7,024 nucleotides of DNA from Desulfovibrio desulfuricans (GTDB lineage Bacteria; Desulfobacterota; Desulfovibrionia; Desulfovibrionales; Desulfovibrionaceae). Where the stretch lies: NCBI GenBank assembly GCA_003251995.1, contig QKDT01000068.1:1-7024 (forward strand), written 5' to 3'. Shown piece by piece: positions 1-5,934 of the stretch; the stretch's first letter is position 1; every line of letters begins with the position of its first letter. A program made the position numbers and the translations under genes. The notes beneath the pieces were generated by a model, which was not told where the DNA came from, did no database searches, and saw only the letters and a list, made by a program, of their open reading frames with translations.

Positions 1-1
1 C

Positions 2-397
2 AATATTGATCAGGTGCTGGATAATACCGCCTACATGGAAAATTTTGTTCCTTTGAATGAAGATGAGCAGGCTATTATCAGTCAGGTTGTGGATATCATC
101 AACGCAGATACAGCCGTTGCCTGTACAAATTGCCGTTACTGTGTGGAGCACTGCCCAAGTGATATCCCTATCCCTGATTACTTTGCCCTGTACAACAGTT
201 CGCGGCGCGCAACTACAAGCAATATGTCCAGCCAGTTTGTGTATTACCTCAACCTTGCCGCAAAACATGGCAAGGCTTCAGACTGTATTAGCTGCCGCGC
301 CTGCGAAGAAGCATGCCCGCAACATCTTGAGATATCAGAATACATGAAAGATGTTTCAAAAAAATTTGATGATGGCCCCGGTCTGCCCACGCGGTAG
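2..397 (+). CDS. Aldo/keto reductase with C-terminal 2x[4Fe-4S] domain, 3' end only
   Basis: This is the C-terminal 131 residues of a protein whose reading frame is open through the left edge, so the catalytic TIM barrel lies outside the window. Two ferredoxin-like cysteine clusters are visible: CTNCRYCVEHCP (first Cys codon at 122) and CISCRACEEACP (first Cys codon at 284), each fitting CxxCxxCxxxCP for one [4Fe-4S] cluster. The stretch before them (DNTAYMENFVPLNEDE) is typical of the tail of the barrel in the aldo/keto reductase family that carries a C-terminal ferredoxin domain, common in anaerobes. The likely role is a cytosolic NAD(P)H- or ferredoxin-linked carbonyl reductase; the substrate cannot be told. 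The stop at 395-397 lies 11 nt before the start of a flavodoxin remnant, so the two were probably co-transcribed. A stand-alone ferredoxin is less likely because the frame continues upstream. Confidence 0.85.
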   Translation, partial: NIDQVLDNTAYMENFVPLNEDEQAIISQVVDIINADTAVACTNCRYCVEHCPSDIPIPDYFALYNSSRRATTSNMSSQFVYYLNLAAKHGKASDCISCRACEEACPQHLEISEYMKDVSKKFDDGPGLPTR

Positions 398-408
398 CAG
401 GGGGTGTG

Positions 409-677
409 ATGAGTAAAGTAAAATAAGTCGGCTCGCCTTGCTGGTGGGGAACCATCGCAACACCTGTGATGTCATTTATTGAGAGCTACGACTTTTCCGG
501 CAAGACTATTGTGCCGTTCATGACGCATGAGGGCAGCGGATTAGGCAGAACGGTGGCCATATACATAAGCTAGCGCCTTCCGCCTCTGTTGCTTCCGGTC
601 TGGCAATACGCGGTAGAGCGGCGCGCAATGCACAAAAAGATGTCGCAGAGTGGCTTAAAACGTTGAACATGGCCTGA
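409..677 (+). pseudogene. Flavodoxin remnant (internal deletion plus frameshift)
   Basis: ATG at 409 follows a good ribosome binding site (AGGGGG at 399-404) and encodes MSKVK, a typical flavodoxin start, then hits TAA at 424-426. Directly after the stop, in the same frame, comes VGSPCWWGTIATPV and then FIESYDFSGKTIVPFMTHEG and SGLGRTVA, which match the C-terminal half of short-chain flavodoxins (WWGT loop, SYDFSGK strand, THEGSGLG loop). The frame then breaks around 556-558: adding one C there would restore an H-I-H-K reading, and the protein continues one frame over as KLAPSASVASGLAIRG to a TGA at 675-677 after EWLKTLNMA. So about the first half of the gene, including the FMN phosphate-binding loop, has been lost by a deletion that is in frame, and a one-base deletion disrupts the rest. 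It cannot make a functional flavodoxin as written. Its neighbours suggest it once served a redox operon. Confidence 0.85.
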
Positions 678-703
678 TTTCATTCAGGGTAAGGATTAAT
701 ACC

Positions 704-1240
704 ATGAAGAATATTCTTGTTTTTTCTGGCAGCCCTCGCAAAGGCGGCAATTCGGATATTTTGTGCGATCAGTTTATAGCTGGTGCAATTGAATCTGGTC
801 ATGCAGTGAAAAAAATATTTGTGCAGGAACAAAAAATTGCCCCATGTCTTGGCTGTGAATACTGCCAAAGCCATGATGGTGCCTGTGTACAAAAAGACGG
901 TATGGACGCCATACTGGAAAAAATGGTTAAGGCAGATGTGCTCGTGCTGGCTTCTCCTGTGTATTTTTATTCTGTCAACGCCCAGATAAAAGCTTTAATT
1001 GACAGGACTGTTGCGCGATACACAGCAATAAAAAACAAGAGCATGTATTACATCATTACCGCAGCCGACACCAACCTTACGCACATGGAAAGAACCATCG
1101 AGTGTTTCAGAGGCTTTGCCTACTGCCTGGAAGGAGCAGTTGAAAAAGGCGTGGTGTACGGCGTTGGCGCGTGGAAAAAGGGCGAGATCAAGGCCCTGCC
1201 CAGTATGGCCCAGGCGTACGAGATGGGGAAAAACGTCTAG
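704..1240 (+). CDS. Flavodoxin-like NAD(P)H-dependent FMN oxidoreductase
   Basis: This 178-residue protein has the flavodoxin-like fold of the NADPH-dependent FMN reductase / iron-sulfur flavoprotein superfamily. The FMN phosphate loop SGSPRKGGNSD is at residues 8-18, and SPVYFYSVNAQIKALIDR (84-101) is the second flavin-contacting segment. Cysteines at 48, 51, 54 and 61 (CLGCEYCQSHDGAC) fit the compact cysteine cluster seen in this superfamily, which binds a [4Fe-4S] cluster in the iron-sulfur flavoproteins; whether it does so here is inference. Start ATG 704 has AAGGA at 691-695, 8 nt upstream. The expected role is cytosolic flavin-based electron transfer or reduction of quinones or nitro compounds; the substrate is unknown. 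It lies 26 nt after the flavodoxin remnant and probably belongs to the same operon. By eye it is more AT-rich than the bio genes downstream. Confidence 0.8.
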   Translation: MKNILVFSGSPRKGGNSDILCDQFIAGAIESGHAVKKIFVQEQKIAPCLGCEYCQSHDGACVQKDGMDAILEKMVKADVLVLASPVYFYSVNAQIKALIDRTVARYTAIKNKSMYYIITAADTNLTHMERTIECFRGFAYCLEGAVEKGVVYGVGAWKKGEIKALPSMAQAYEMGKNV

Positions 1241-1266
1241 CGAGTAAGCGCAAATCATCTGCCGCA

Positions 1267-1310
1267 CGCAGGAATAGGCAAGATTTTGGTTGTATTGTCT
1301 ATTTCCTGCG
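1267..1310. promoter_or_regulatory. Inverted repeat between the flavoprotein gene and larC
   Basis: CGCAGGAATAG at 1267-1277 is the reverse complement of CTATTTCCTGCG at 1299-1310 apart from one bulged base, with a 21-nt loop. No T-run follows, so it is a poor intrinsic terminator. It lies 27-122 nt past the stop of the flavoprotein gene and 78 nt before larC, so it could be an operator or a 3'-end mRNA stabiliser. The function is inferred only. Confidence 0.4.
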
Positions 1311-1324
1311 GCGGATAAAGCAAC

Positions 1325-1358
1325 TATATTGCGTGCAGAAAGCTGCGGGATATCCGCA
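1325..1358 (+). promoter_or_regulatory. Possible larC promoter -10 box and nearby palindrome
   Basis: TATATT at 1325-1330 is a good -10 match, but the segment about 17 nt upstream (TTTCCT at 1302-1307) is a poor -35. TGCGG-GATAT-CCGCA at 1344-1358 is a palindrome with 5-bp arms just downstream of where transcription would start, a usual place for a repressor operator. It lies about 30 nt before the larC start. No known regulator's consensus is recognised, and the nickel repressor NikR motif is not seen. Confidence 0.25.
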
Positions 1359-1388
1359 TGGTTGGGTGTAGTTTCTTGCCGGGTTTTT

Positions 1389-2798
1389 ATGAAAATACTG
1401 TACTACGATTGCTTTGCCGGAATCAGCGGAGATATGAATCTGGCTGCCCTGATTGATCTCGGGGTCAGCCCTGATTACCTGCGGGCAGAGCTTGCCAAAC
1501 TCGCCATTGATGACGAATTTCAGTTGGATTGCCAGTCTCAGAAATGCAGTGGCATTCAGGGCATGCAAGTTCATGTGCGCTTGAGCGCAGAGGAGCATGG
1601 GCACGAGGATTCATCCACTAGCATGCCCACGCAGCATGAGCATGGTCATACAGACCACCACGGCAATCACCACCATCACGATGGTCATCATCATAACCAC
1701 CATGATGGTCATGGGCATGGGCAAATGCCAGAACGGGCACCAGCGCATGCGTATGAAAAAGTTCCTGCACAAACGGAACATGCGCATCCGCACGAGCATT
1801 TGCCTCATAGAAACCTGAGCGACATTGCCACGATTATTTTGCAAAGTTCACTGGCAGAGCCGGTCAAGCAAACAAGCCTGCGCATTTTTCAGCGTATTGC
1901 CGAGGCAGAAGCGAAAGTTCACGGCAAGGCCCTTGAAGATGTTCATTTTCATGAGGTTGGTGCTACCGATTCCATTGTGGATATCGTGGGTGCGGCAATT
2001 TGTTTTCACGCGCTTGGCGTTGATGCGGTGTGGGCCTCTCCGCTGGAGCTTGGCAGTGGTTTTGTGCGCTGCGCGCACGGCATGATGCCCGTGCCTGCCC
2101 CGGCAACTGTGGAGATTCTTCACGGAATCGCCACCACGCGCGGCGGGGTAGAGCATGAGGCCACCACGCCCACCGGCGCGGCGATTATTGCCACACTGGC
2201 AACCGCCATCAAAACCGCCCCAGCCATGGCTACCCTCAAAACTGGGTATGGCATCGGGCATCGCCAGTCTGCGCGGCCCAACATGCTGCGTGTACATCTG
2301 GCGCAAGTGGACGCCCCTCATGGTGAGGCAATCGCCACGCCAGAAACAATGGGCAGCGCCTCCACGGGCCATTTTTGTCAGCTCCAGTGTACTTTGGACG
2401 ACATGAGCGGAGAGGCCCTTGCCGAAGCCATGGATATTCTTATCGATCATGGTGCTGGCGATGTGTACTTTACCCCGGTGGTCATGAAAAAAAACCGCCC
2501 TGGCATCCTTGTGTCTGTTGTTTGTGGTGCAAGCGAGCAAGCCAAGTTTACAGAGCTTCTGTTCAGGCATACGACTACGCTTGGCGTAAAGGTTTTTTCT
2601 CTTGAAAAGGCGATGCTCGAGCAGCATGTTGTCTCTGTGGCGACCCCTCTTGGCAATGTGCGCATAAAACAGGCGCTCATGGACGGCAAGGTGCTGCGTT
2701 CCAAACCGGAATTTGAAGATTGCAAGGCGCTTGCGCGCCACCACGGCATACCCATTGCCGAGGTTTATGCTGCTATCAATAAAGTTGCGGGCGAATAA
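1389..2798 (+). CDS. larC: Nickel-pincer cofactor nickel-insertion protein LarC
   Basis: LarC (469 residues from ATG 1389) performs the last step of nickel-pincer nucleotide synthesis: CTP-dependent insertion of nickel into pyridinium-3,5-bisthiocarboxylic acid mononucleotide. Family motifs visible are YYDCFAGISGDM (5-16), DVHFHEVGATDSIVDIVG (184-201), the TTPTGAA loop (259-265), QCTLDDMSGE (333-342) and MKKNRPG (366-372). In Lactobacillus plantarum the gene is split into larC1 and larC2 joined by a programmed frameshift; here one ORF covers both. Between the N-terminal segment and the core is an insert (70-140) with 24 histidines, probably for nickel binding or storage. Start choice: MKILYYDCFAG is the family N-terminus; the frame stays open upstream to about 1290, but that stretch looks non-coding. 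The ribosome binding site is weak. larB begins 24 nt after the stop, so the two form an operon. The protein is expected in the cytosol. Confidence 0.93.
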   Translation: MKILYYDCFAGISGDMNLAALIDLGVSPDYLRAELAKLAIDDEFQLDCQSQKCSGIQGMQVHVRLSAEEHGHEDSSTSMPTQHEHGHTDHHGNHHHHDGHHHNHHDGHGHGQMPERAPAHAYEKVPAQTEHAHPHEHLPHRNLSDIATIILQSSLAEPVKQTSLRIFQRIAEAEAKVHGKALEDVHFHEVGATDSIVDIVGAAICFHALGVDAVWASPLELGSGFVRCAHGMMPVPAPATVEILHGIATTRGGVEHEATTPTGAAIIATLATAIKTAPAMATLKTGYGIGHRQSARPNMLRVHLAQVDAPHGEAIATPETMGSASTGHFCQLQCTLDDMSGEALAEAMDILIDHGAGDVYFTPVVMKKNRPGILVSVVCGASEQAKFTELLFRHTTTLGVKVFSLEKAMLEQHVVSVATPLGNVRIKQALMDGKVLRSKPEFEDCKALARHHGIPIAEVYAAINKVAGE

Positions 2799-2822
2799 GC
2801 CTGCGTATGTCGGAGTAGATGC

Positions 2823-3587
2823 ATGTCAGGTGGTTCACTGGAAAAAGTGCTTACAGAAATCAAGGATGGAAGCCTCTCTGTAGCCGAGGGGCTGAATCTG
2901 CTGCGCGACTGCTCGGTGCTGGATCTGGGGCATACAAAGTTTGATTTGCAGCGCCCTGCGCGCAATGGCTTTCCTGAGGTTGTGTACGGCGAGGGGAAAA
3001 CGCCCGAGCAGGTTGGGGAAATATTTGTCCGGGTGGGTGACCAGTGCAATGTGCTTGCCACACGGGTTTGCGCAGAGATGGCAGCCCATGTGCTGTCGGT
3101 TTGCCCCGGTGCTGAATACAACGCTCTTGGGCGCACCCTTACCCTGGTTGTCAAACCCATCGCCTGGAAGCAGGATGAAGTCGCCATTGTTACTGCTGGC
3201 ACCTCTGATCTGCCAGTGGCGGAAGAAGCCCTTGTTACCTGCCACATGCTTGGCGTGCGCGCAAAAATTCTTGCAGATGTTGGCGTGGCGGGTATTCACC
3301 GGCTGATAAACAACCTGCCCGAGGTGCAGACCGCGCGCGCAATTATTGTGGTTGCGGGTATGGAAGGCGCACTGGCAAGCGTTGTCGGCGGGCTTGTGCC
3401 GCAGCCAGTGGTGGCTGTGCCCACATCTGTGGGCTACGGGGCGTCTTTTTCCGGGCTTTCAGCCTTGCTTGGCATGCTTACCTCCTGCGCCAGCGGCGTT
3501 ACGGTTACCAATATCGACAATGGCTTTGGCGCGGCCTGTGCTACATGCCGCATAATCAATGCATGCGAGATCAGCCGCACCTCATAA
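2823..3587 (+). CDS. larB: Nickel-pincer cofactor biosynthesis protein LarB
   Basis: LarB (254 residues) is the pyridinium-3,5-biscarboxylic acid mononucleotide synthase: it carboxylates nicotinic acid adenine dinucleotide on the pyridinium ring and hydrolyses the phosphoanhydride, releasing AMP. The C-terminal part (about 118-250) is the AIR-carboxylase (PurE)-like domain, with TAGTSDLPVAEEA (124-136), VVAGMEGALASVVGGL (176-191) and the hallmark SCASGVTVTNIDNGFGA (221-237). The cysteine in SCASG (C222) corresponds to the catalytic cysteine that forms a covalent substrate adduct in characterised LarB. The N-terminal region (1-115) carries the family-specific LDLGHTKFD and GFPEVVYGEGKT segments. 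Start ATG 2823 is preceded by GGAG at 2812-2815, 7 nt away. Length is usual for the family. It is downstream of larC with a 24-nt gap; its product needs LarE, which is not in the window, before LarC can act. Confidence 0.94.
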   Translation: MSGGSLEKVLTEIKDGSLSVAEGLNLLRDCSVLDLGHTKFDLQRPARNGFPEVVYGEGKTPEQVGEIFVRVGDQCNVLATRVCAEMAAHVLSVCPGAEYNALGRTLTLVVKPIAWKQDEVAIVTAGTSDLPVAEEALVTCHMLGVRAKILADVGVAGIHRLINNLPEVQTARAIIVVAGMEGALASVVGGLVPQPVVAVPTSVGYGASFSGLSALLGMLTSCASGVTVTNIDNGFGAACATCRIINACEISRTS

Positions 3588-3611
3588 CCGTCTGAAGACA
3601 AGCGATTCCCT

Positions 3612-3645
3612 TTTTTTCCCACAACAGATTTTTTCCCACAACAGA
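3612..3645. repeat. Exact tandem duplication, 2 x 17 bp
   Basis: TTTTTTCCCACAACAGA occurs at 3612-3628 and again, identically and directly adjacent, at 3629-3645. It starts 25 nt after the larB stop. The T-runs could help end larB transcripts, but no solid GC stem precedes them. Replication slippage is the simplest origin. Confidence 0.9.
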
Positions 3646-3753
3646 CGATCAAAGGCGTATCTGACGCCAGTGCTCCTTTGCAAATCAATTTACTGTTGCA
3701 GTGCCATAGGGCCTTGGTCGCAAGGCACAGGTATTGAACGGGTAGCGCGATCT

Positions 3754-3791
3754 AAATGGTTGCTTGCGGTTTCGGCCTCAGGCAACCATTT
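3754..3791. terminator. Long inverted repeat, possible bidirectional terminator
   Basis: AAATGGTTGC (3754-3763) and GCAACCATTT (3782-3791) are perfect 10-bp inverted arms. The stem extends inward by three more pairs (TTG 3764-3766 with CAG 3779-3781, one G-U) to about 13 bp around a 12-nt loop. The A/T ends on both sides and the TATTTTG downstream resemble a weak bidirectional terminator, but the T-run is short and it lies 166 nt after larB. It may instead be part of a structured RNA. Confidence 0.4.
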
Positions 3792-4029
3792 GCTATTTTG
3801 CCCGATTTCACAGAAAAACAGCCAGGCCGCCCCCATGTGGGCAAATTTCCACAGCCTGTGGCAGCAACCAGCACAAGGCAGATTGCCAGCATTGGCAGCC
3901 CTGATGCCAACTGGCGCAAGGCAGCCCGCCCGCATGCCGTGTGATTGACTTGGCACCCGTTGAGGGTGACGATAACAAGTTATGGAAAGCGACGGTCTGT
4001 GTGCTGCAAACGCCGTACATGCGGTTGTG

Positions 4030-4056
4030 TGTCCCTGTCAGGGCATTTTGTTTTTT
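4030..4056 (+). terminator. Terminator or attenuator hairpin before bioF
   Basis: CCCT-GTC-AGGG (4033-4043), extendable by TG/CA with one bulged base, is followed by TTTTGTTTTTT (4046-4056). The stem is short but the T-run is strong. It ends 68 nt before the bioF start, so it either stops read-through from upstream or works as an attenuator in a bioF leader transcript. No clear promoter is visible between it and bioF. Confidence 0.45.
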
Positions 4057-4124
4057 CATGTTGATCTTTAAGGATTGGCTGCGCCTTACCCGCTGCCACC
4101 CCGGATGTTTAATAGGTTAAAAAG

Positions 4125-5291
4125 ATGCAATATACTCAGTGGCTTGATGAGAAAAAGCAAAACGGCAGCCTGCGGGTTCTGCGCAATATTGACCTTGTGC
4201 GGCGCGAGAGGGAACAGGCCGGGGAGCCATTCATCAACCTCAGCTCCAACGACTATCTTTCGCTTGGTGATGACGCCGCTCTGCGGCAGGAGTTCTGGTC
4301 ACAGCAGGATGTCTCCTCCCTGCGCATGGGGGCGTGCTCCTCGCGGTTGCTCACAGGAACCTGCGACCAGCAGGAGGCCTTTGAGCGGGAACTTGCAACA
4401 GCCTATGGCGCTGAGGCGGCCCTTGTGTTTGGCAGCGGCTATCATGCCAATCAGGGCATCTTGCCCGCGGTTTGCACAAAGCACACGCTCATTCTGGCAG
4501 ACAAACTCATCCACGCCAGCTTGATTGACGGCATCCGCATGAGCGAGGCCAAGTGCATACGCTTCAGGCATAATGACTACGATCAGCTTGAAATGCTGGT
4601 GGATAAACATTCCGCAGAGTATGAAAGCATCATTGTGGTGACTGAGTCCATTTTCAGCATGGATGGCGATGCCTGCGATCTGCCGCGGCTTGTGGCGCTA
4701 AAAAAGGCAAATCCAGCACTGCGGCTCTATGTTGACGAGGCTCATGCCGTTGGCGTGCGCGGCGACAAGGGCCTTGGCTGCTGCGAAGAGCAGGGCTGCA
4801 CGGCGGAGGTTGATTTTTTGATAGGCACCATGGGCAAGGCTTGGGCCTCGCTTGGGGCGTATGTCGTCTGTTCTTCAGCCCTGCGTGAATTTCTTGTTAA
4901 TACGGTGCGCCCTTTTATTTTCACCACGGCCTTGCCCCCGGTTAATATCGCCTGGAGCCGTTTTATTCTGGGCAAATTTGCCACCGCCCAGGTAGCGGCC
5001 CGCAGGGTGCATCTTGCCGAGTTGGCTGCCATGATGCTTGCTTTTGCTGATAGGCTTGGACAGTCTGTGCGCAGCACCTCGCAAATTGTGCCCATCATTA
5101 CGGGCGAGAATCAGCGCACACTTGATATCGCCGAGCATTTGCAGCGCGAGGGGTTTTACATTATGGGCATACGTCCGCCTACTGTGCCTGCGGGCAGCTC
5201 GCGTCTGCGTATTTCGCTGACAGCGGGTACTGCGCGTAAGGAGGTTGAAGCCCTGATAACCCTGCTAGACAGGTTGCTGCATGAATATTGA
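4125..5291 (+). CDS. bioF: 8-amino-7-oxononanoate synthase BioF
   Basis: BioF (388 residues) is a cytosolic PLP enzyme that condenses pimeloyl-ACP with L-alanine, releasing CO2 and ACP, to give 8-amino-7-oxononanoate in biotin synthesis. Features of the alpha-oxoamine synthase family are NLSSNDYLSLG (38-48), SRLLTGT (73-79), FGSGYHANQG (102-111), HASLIDG with the PLP-stacking His (H130), ESIFSMDGD (174-182), the PLP-binding VDEAHAVGVRG (203-213, with D204 and H207) and the Schiff-base lysine in GTMGKA (K238). Length is close to the family's usual ~385. The residues after the lysine (WASLG) differ from the common FG-rich stretch. ATG 4125 has only a weak TAGG at 4113-4116. The 3' end overlaps bioG by 11 nt, the first link of a bioF-bioG-bioC operon. 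2-amino-3-ketobutyrate CoA ligase is a relative, but the bio neighbours settle the call. Confidence 0.93.
   Translation: MQYTQWLDEKKQNGSLRVLRNIDLVRREREQAGEPFINLSSNDYLSLGDDAALRQEFWSQQDVSSLRMGACSSRLLTGTCDQQEAFERELATAYGAEAALVFGSGYHANQGILPAVCTKHTLILADKLIHASLIDGIRMSEAKCIRFRHNDYDQLEMLVDKHSAEYESIIVVTESIFSMDGDACDLPRLVALKKANPALRLYVDEAHAVGVRGDKGLGCCEEQGCTAEVDFLIGTMGKAWASLGAYVVCSSALREFLVNTVRPFIFTTALPPVNIAWSRFILGKFATAQVAARRVHLAELAAMMLAFADRLGQSVRSTSQIVPIITGENQRTLDIAEHLQREGFYIMGIRPPTVPAGSSRLRISLTAGTARKEVEALITLLDRLLHEY
5237..5245 (+). promoter_or_regulatory. Perfect Shine-Dalgarno sequence inside bioF, upstream of bioG
   Basis: TAAGGAGGT is fully complementary to the 3' end of 16S rRNA. It lies within the end of bioF, 35 nt before the bioG ATG, too far for direct use. 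An in-frame TAG at 5266-5268 rules out an earlier bioG start. The nearest local site is only CAGG (5270-5273). It may act as a ribosome pause or standby site, or be chance. Confidence 0.4.
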
Positions 5292-5934
5292 TTTTTTGCG
5301 GCGCGCTGGATGCCCGACTTTAGAACTGTTTTTTGCGGGCTGGGGCATGGATAGCCGTACTTTTGCCTGGGCTGCGGATTCGGCGCATACGGCGCACTGT
5401 GATTTTGCCGTGTGCTACAACTATACTGATATGGCTCTGGATCTGGCTGTTCTGCGCAGTTATGACAATGCGCGGGTGCGGGCCTGGTCTTTGGGCGTGT
5501 ATGCGGCGTCATTGGTTTTGCCAGAATTACCCTGCGCGGTCAGTACCGCCATTGCCATCAACGGTACGCTTAACCCGGTTAACGACGATCTTGGCATACC
5601 TATTGCCGTGTACGATGCCACCCTTGAGAATCTTTCTGCGGAAAGCCTGGAGCGATTTAACAGGCGCATGTGCGGCGCGCACCGGGCCGTGTTTGAAGCA
5701 CGCAGGCCCGCCCGCAGCATAGACTCGCTGCTGGCGGAATTGTTGCATATAAAGGCGTGCGCGGCAGATGCGGGGCGGTCGCAGTTTACGGGCTGGAACA
5801 AGGCTGTGTTAGGCAGAAAGGACAAGATTTTCCCCATTGCCAATATGCGCAGGGCTTGGGCCGCCACTCCGATGGTTGAACTTGATGAGCCGCACTATAT
5901 ACCGGATATCCCTTTTGTAGCTGTAGAAAGATAA
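5281..5934 (+). CDS. bioG: Pimeloyl-[ACP] methyl ester esterase BioG
   Basis: BioG (217 residues; DUF452 family) is an alpha/beta hydrolase that cleaves the methyl ester of pimeloyl-ACP, ending chain elongation and releasing pimeloyl-ACP for BioF; it replaces the unrelated-in-sequence BioH. Visible features: FFAGWGMD (17-24), typical of the family's oxyanion-hole strand; the nucleophile elbow AWSLGVYAA (S70); NGTLNPVNDDLGIP (94-107), characteristic of the family; GRKDKIFPIANMRRAW (178-193) supplying the probable acid D181; and DEPHYIP (202-208) supplying H205. The triad assignment is by family pattern. Its ATG lies inside the end of bioF (11-nt overlap) and its TAA overlaps the bioC ATG (TAATG), so translation is probably coupled on both sides. 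An in-frame TAG just upstream fixes the start at 5281. Confidence 0.92.
   Translation: MNIDFLRRAGCPTLELFFAGWGMDSRTFAWAADSAHTAHCDFAVCYNYTDMALDLAVLRSYDNARVRAWSLGVYAASLVLPELPCAVSTAIAINGTLNPVNDDLGIPIAVYDATLENLSAESLERFNRRMCGAHRAVFEARRPARSIDSLLAELLHIKACAADAGRSQFTGWNKAVLGRKDKIFPIANMRRAWAATPMVELDEPHYIPDIPFVAVER

Larger units (their letters stand above)
3588..4124. other. Non-coding intergenic region between larB and bioF
   Basis: No convincing gene is visible in these 537 bp. The open frames on both strands (for example about 3559-3948 on + and 3690-3956 on -) have no plausible ribosome binding site or recognisable motifs. What is present: a 2 x 17-bp tandem repeat (3612-3645), a tetraloop hairpin GCCTTG-GTCG-CAAGGC (3711-3726), a long inverted repeat (3754-3791), CCACA-GCC-TGTGG (3849-3861), mutually exclusive TGCCA/TGGCA (3884-3897) and TTGGCA/TGCCAA (3892-3910) pairings, CACCC-GTTGA-GGGTG (3954-3968), the palindrome ATAAC-AA-GTTAT (3972-3983) and a hairpin with T-run (4030-4056). 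TTGACT at 3945-3950 could be a -35 box but no good -10 follows. No known riboswitch core (cobalamin, SAM, TPP) is recognised. Confidence 0.7.

Noticed and set aside
398..703. Short functional gene between the reductase and the FMN oxidoreductase
   Set aside because: The longest homologous segments need a stop and a frameshift to be ignored, so a flavodoxin pseudogene explains them better.
1290..1388. In-frame upstream extension of larC (33 extra codons)
   Set aside because: It precedes the family-typical MKILYYDCFAG start, overlaps the inverted repeats and lacks a ribosome binding site.
1596..1808. CAT/CAC-rich stretch as a DNA repeat or CRISPR-like array
   Set aside because: It is coding sequence for the LarC histidine insert, with no regular repeat-spacer pattern.
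1848..2744. Long open frame on the - strand (298 codons) inside larC
   Set aside because: It lies opposite a clearly conserved gene, and its translation shows no recognisable motif.
3559..3956. Open frames on both strands in the larB-bioF intergenic region
   Set aside because: The residue mix is Trp/Cys/His/Gln-heavy, no good ribosome binding site is seen, and the frames run across inverted and tandem repeats.
3690..4060. Known riboswitch (cobalamin, SAM or TPP type)
   Set aside because: None of the conserved core sequences of these classes is present.
4086..4120. BirA-type biotin operator near GGTTAA (4115-4120)
   Set aside because: Only one half-site is visible; no TTAACC-like partner occurs at the expected ~15-nt spacing upstream.
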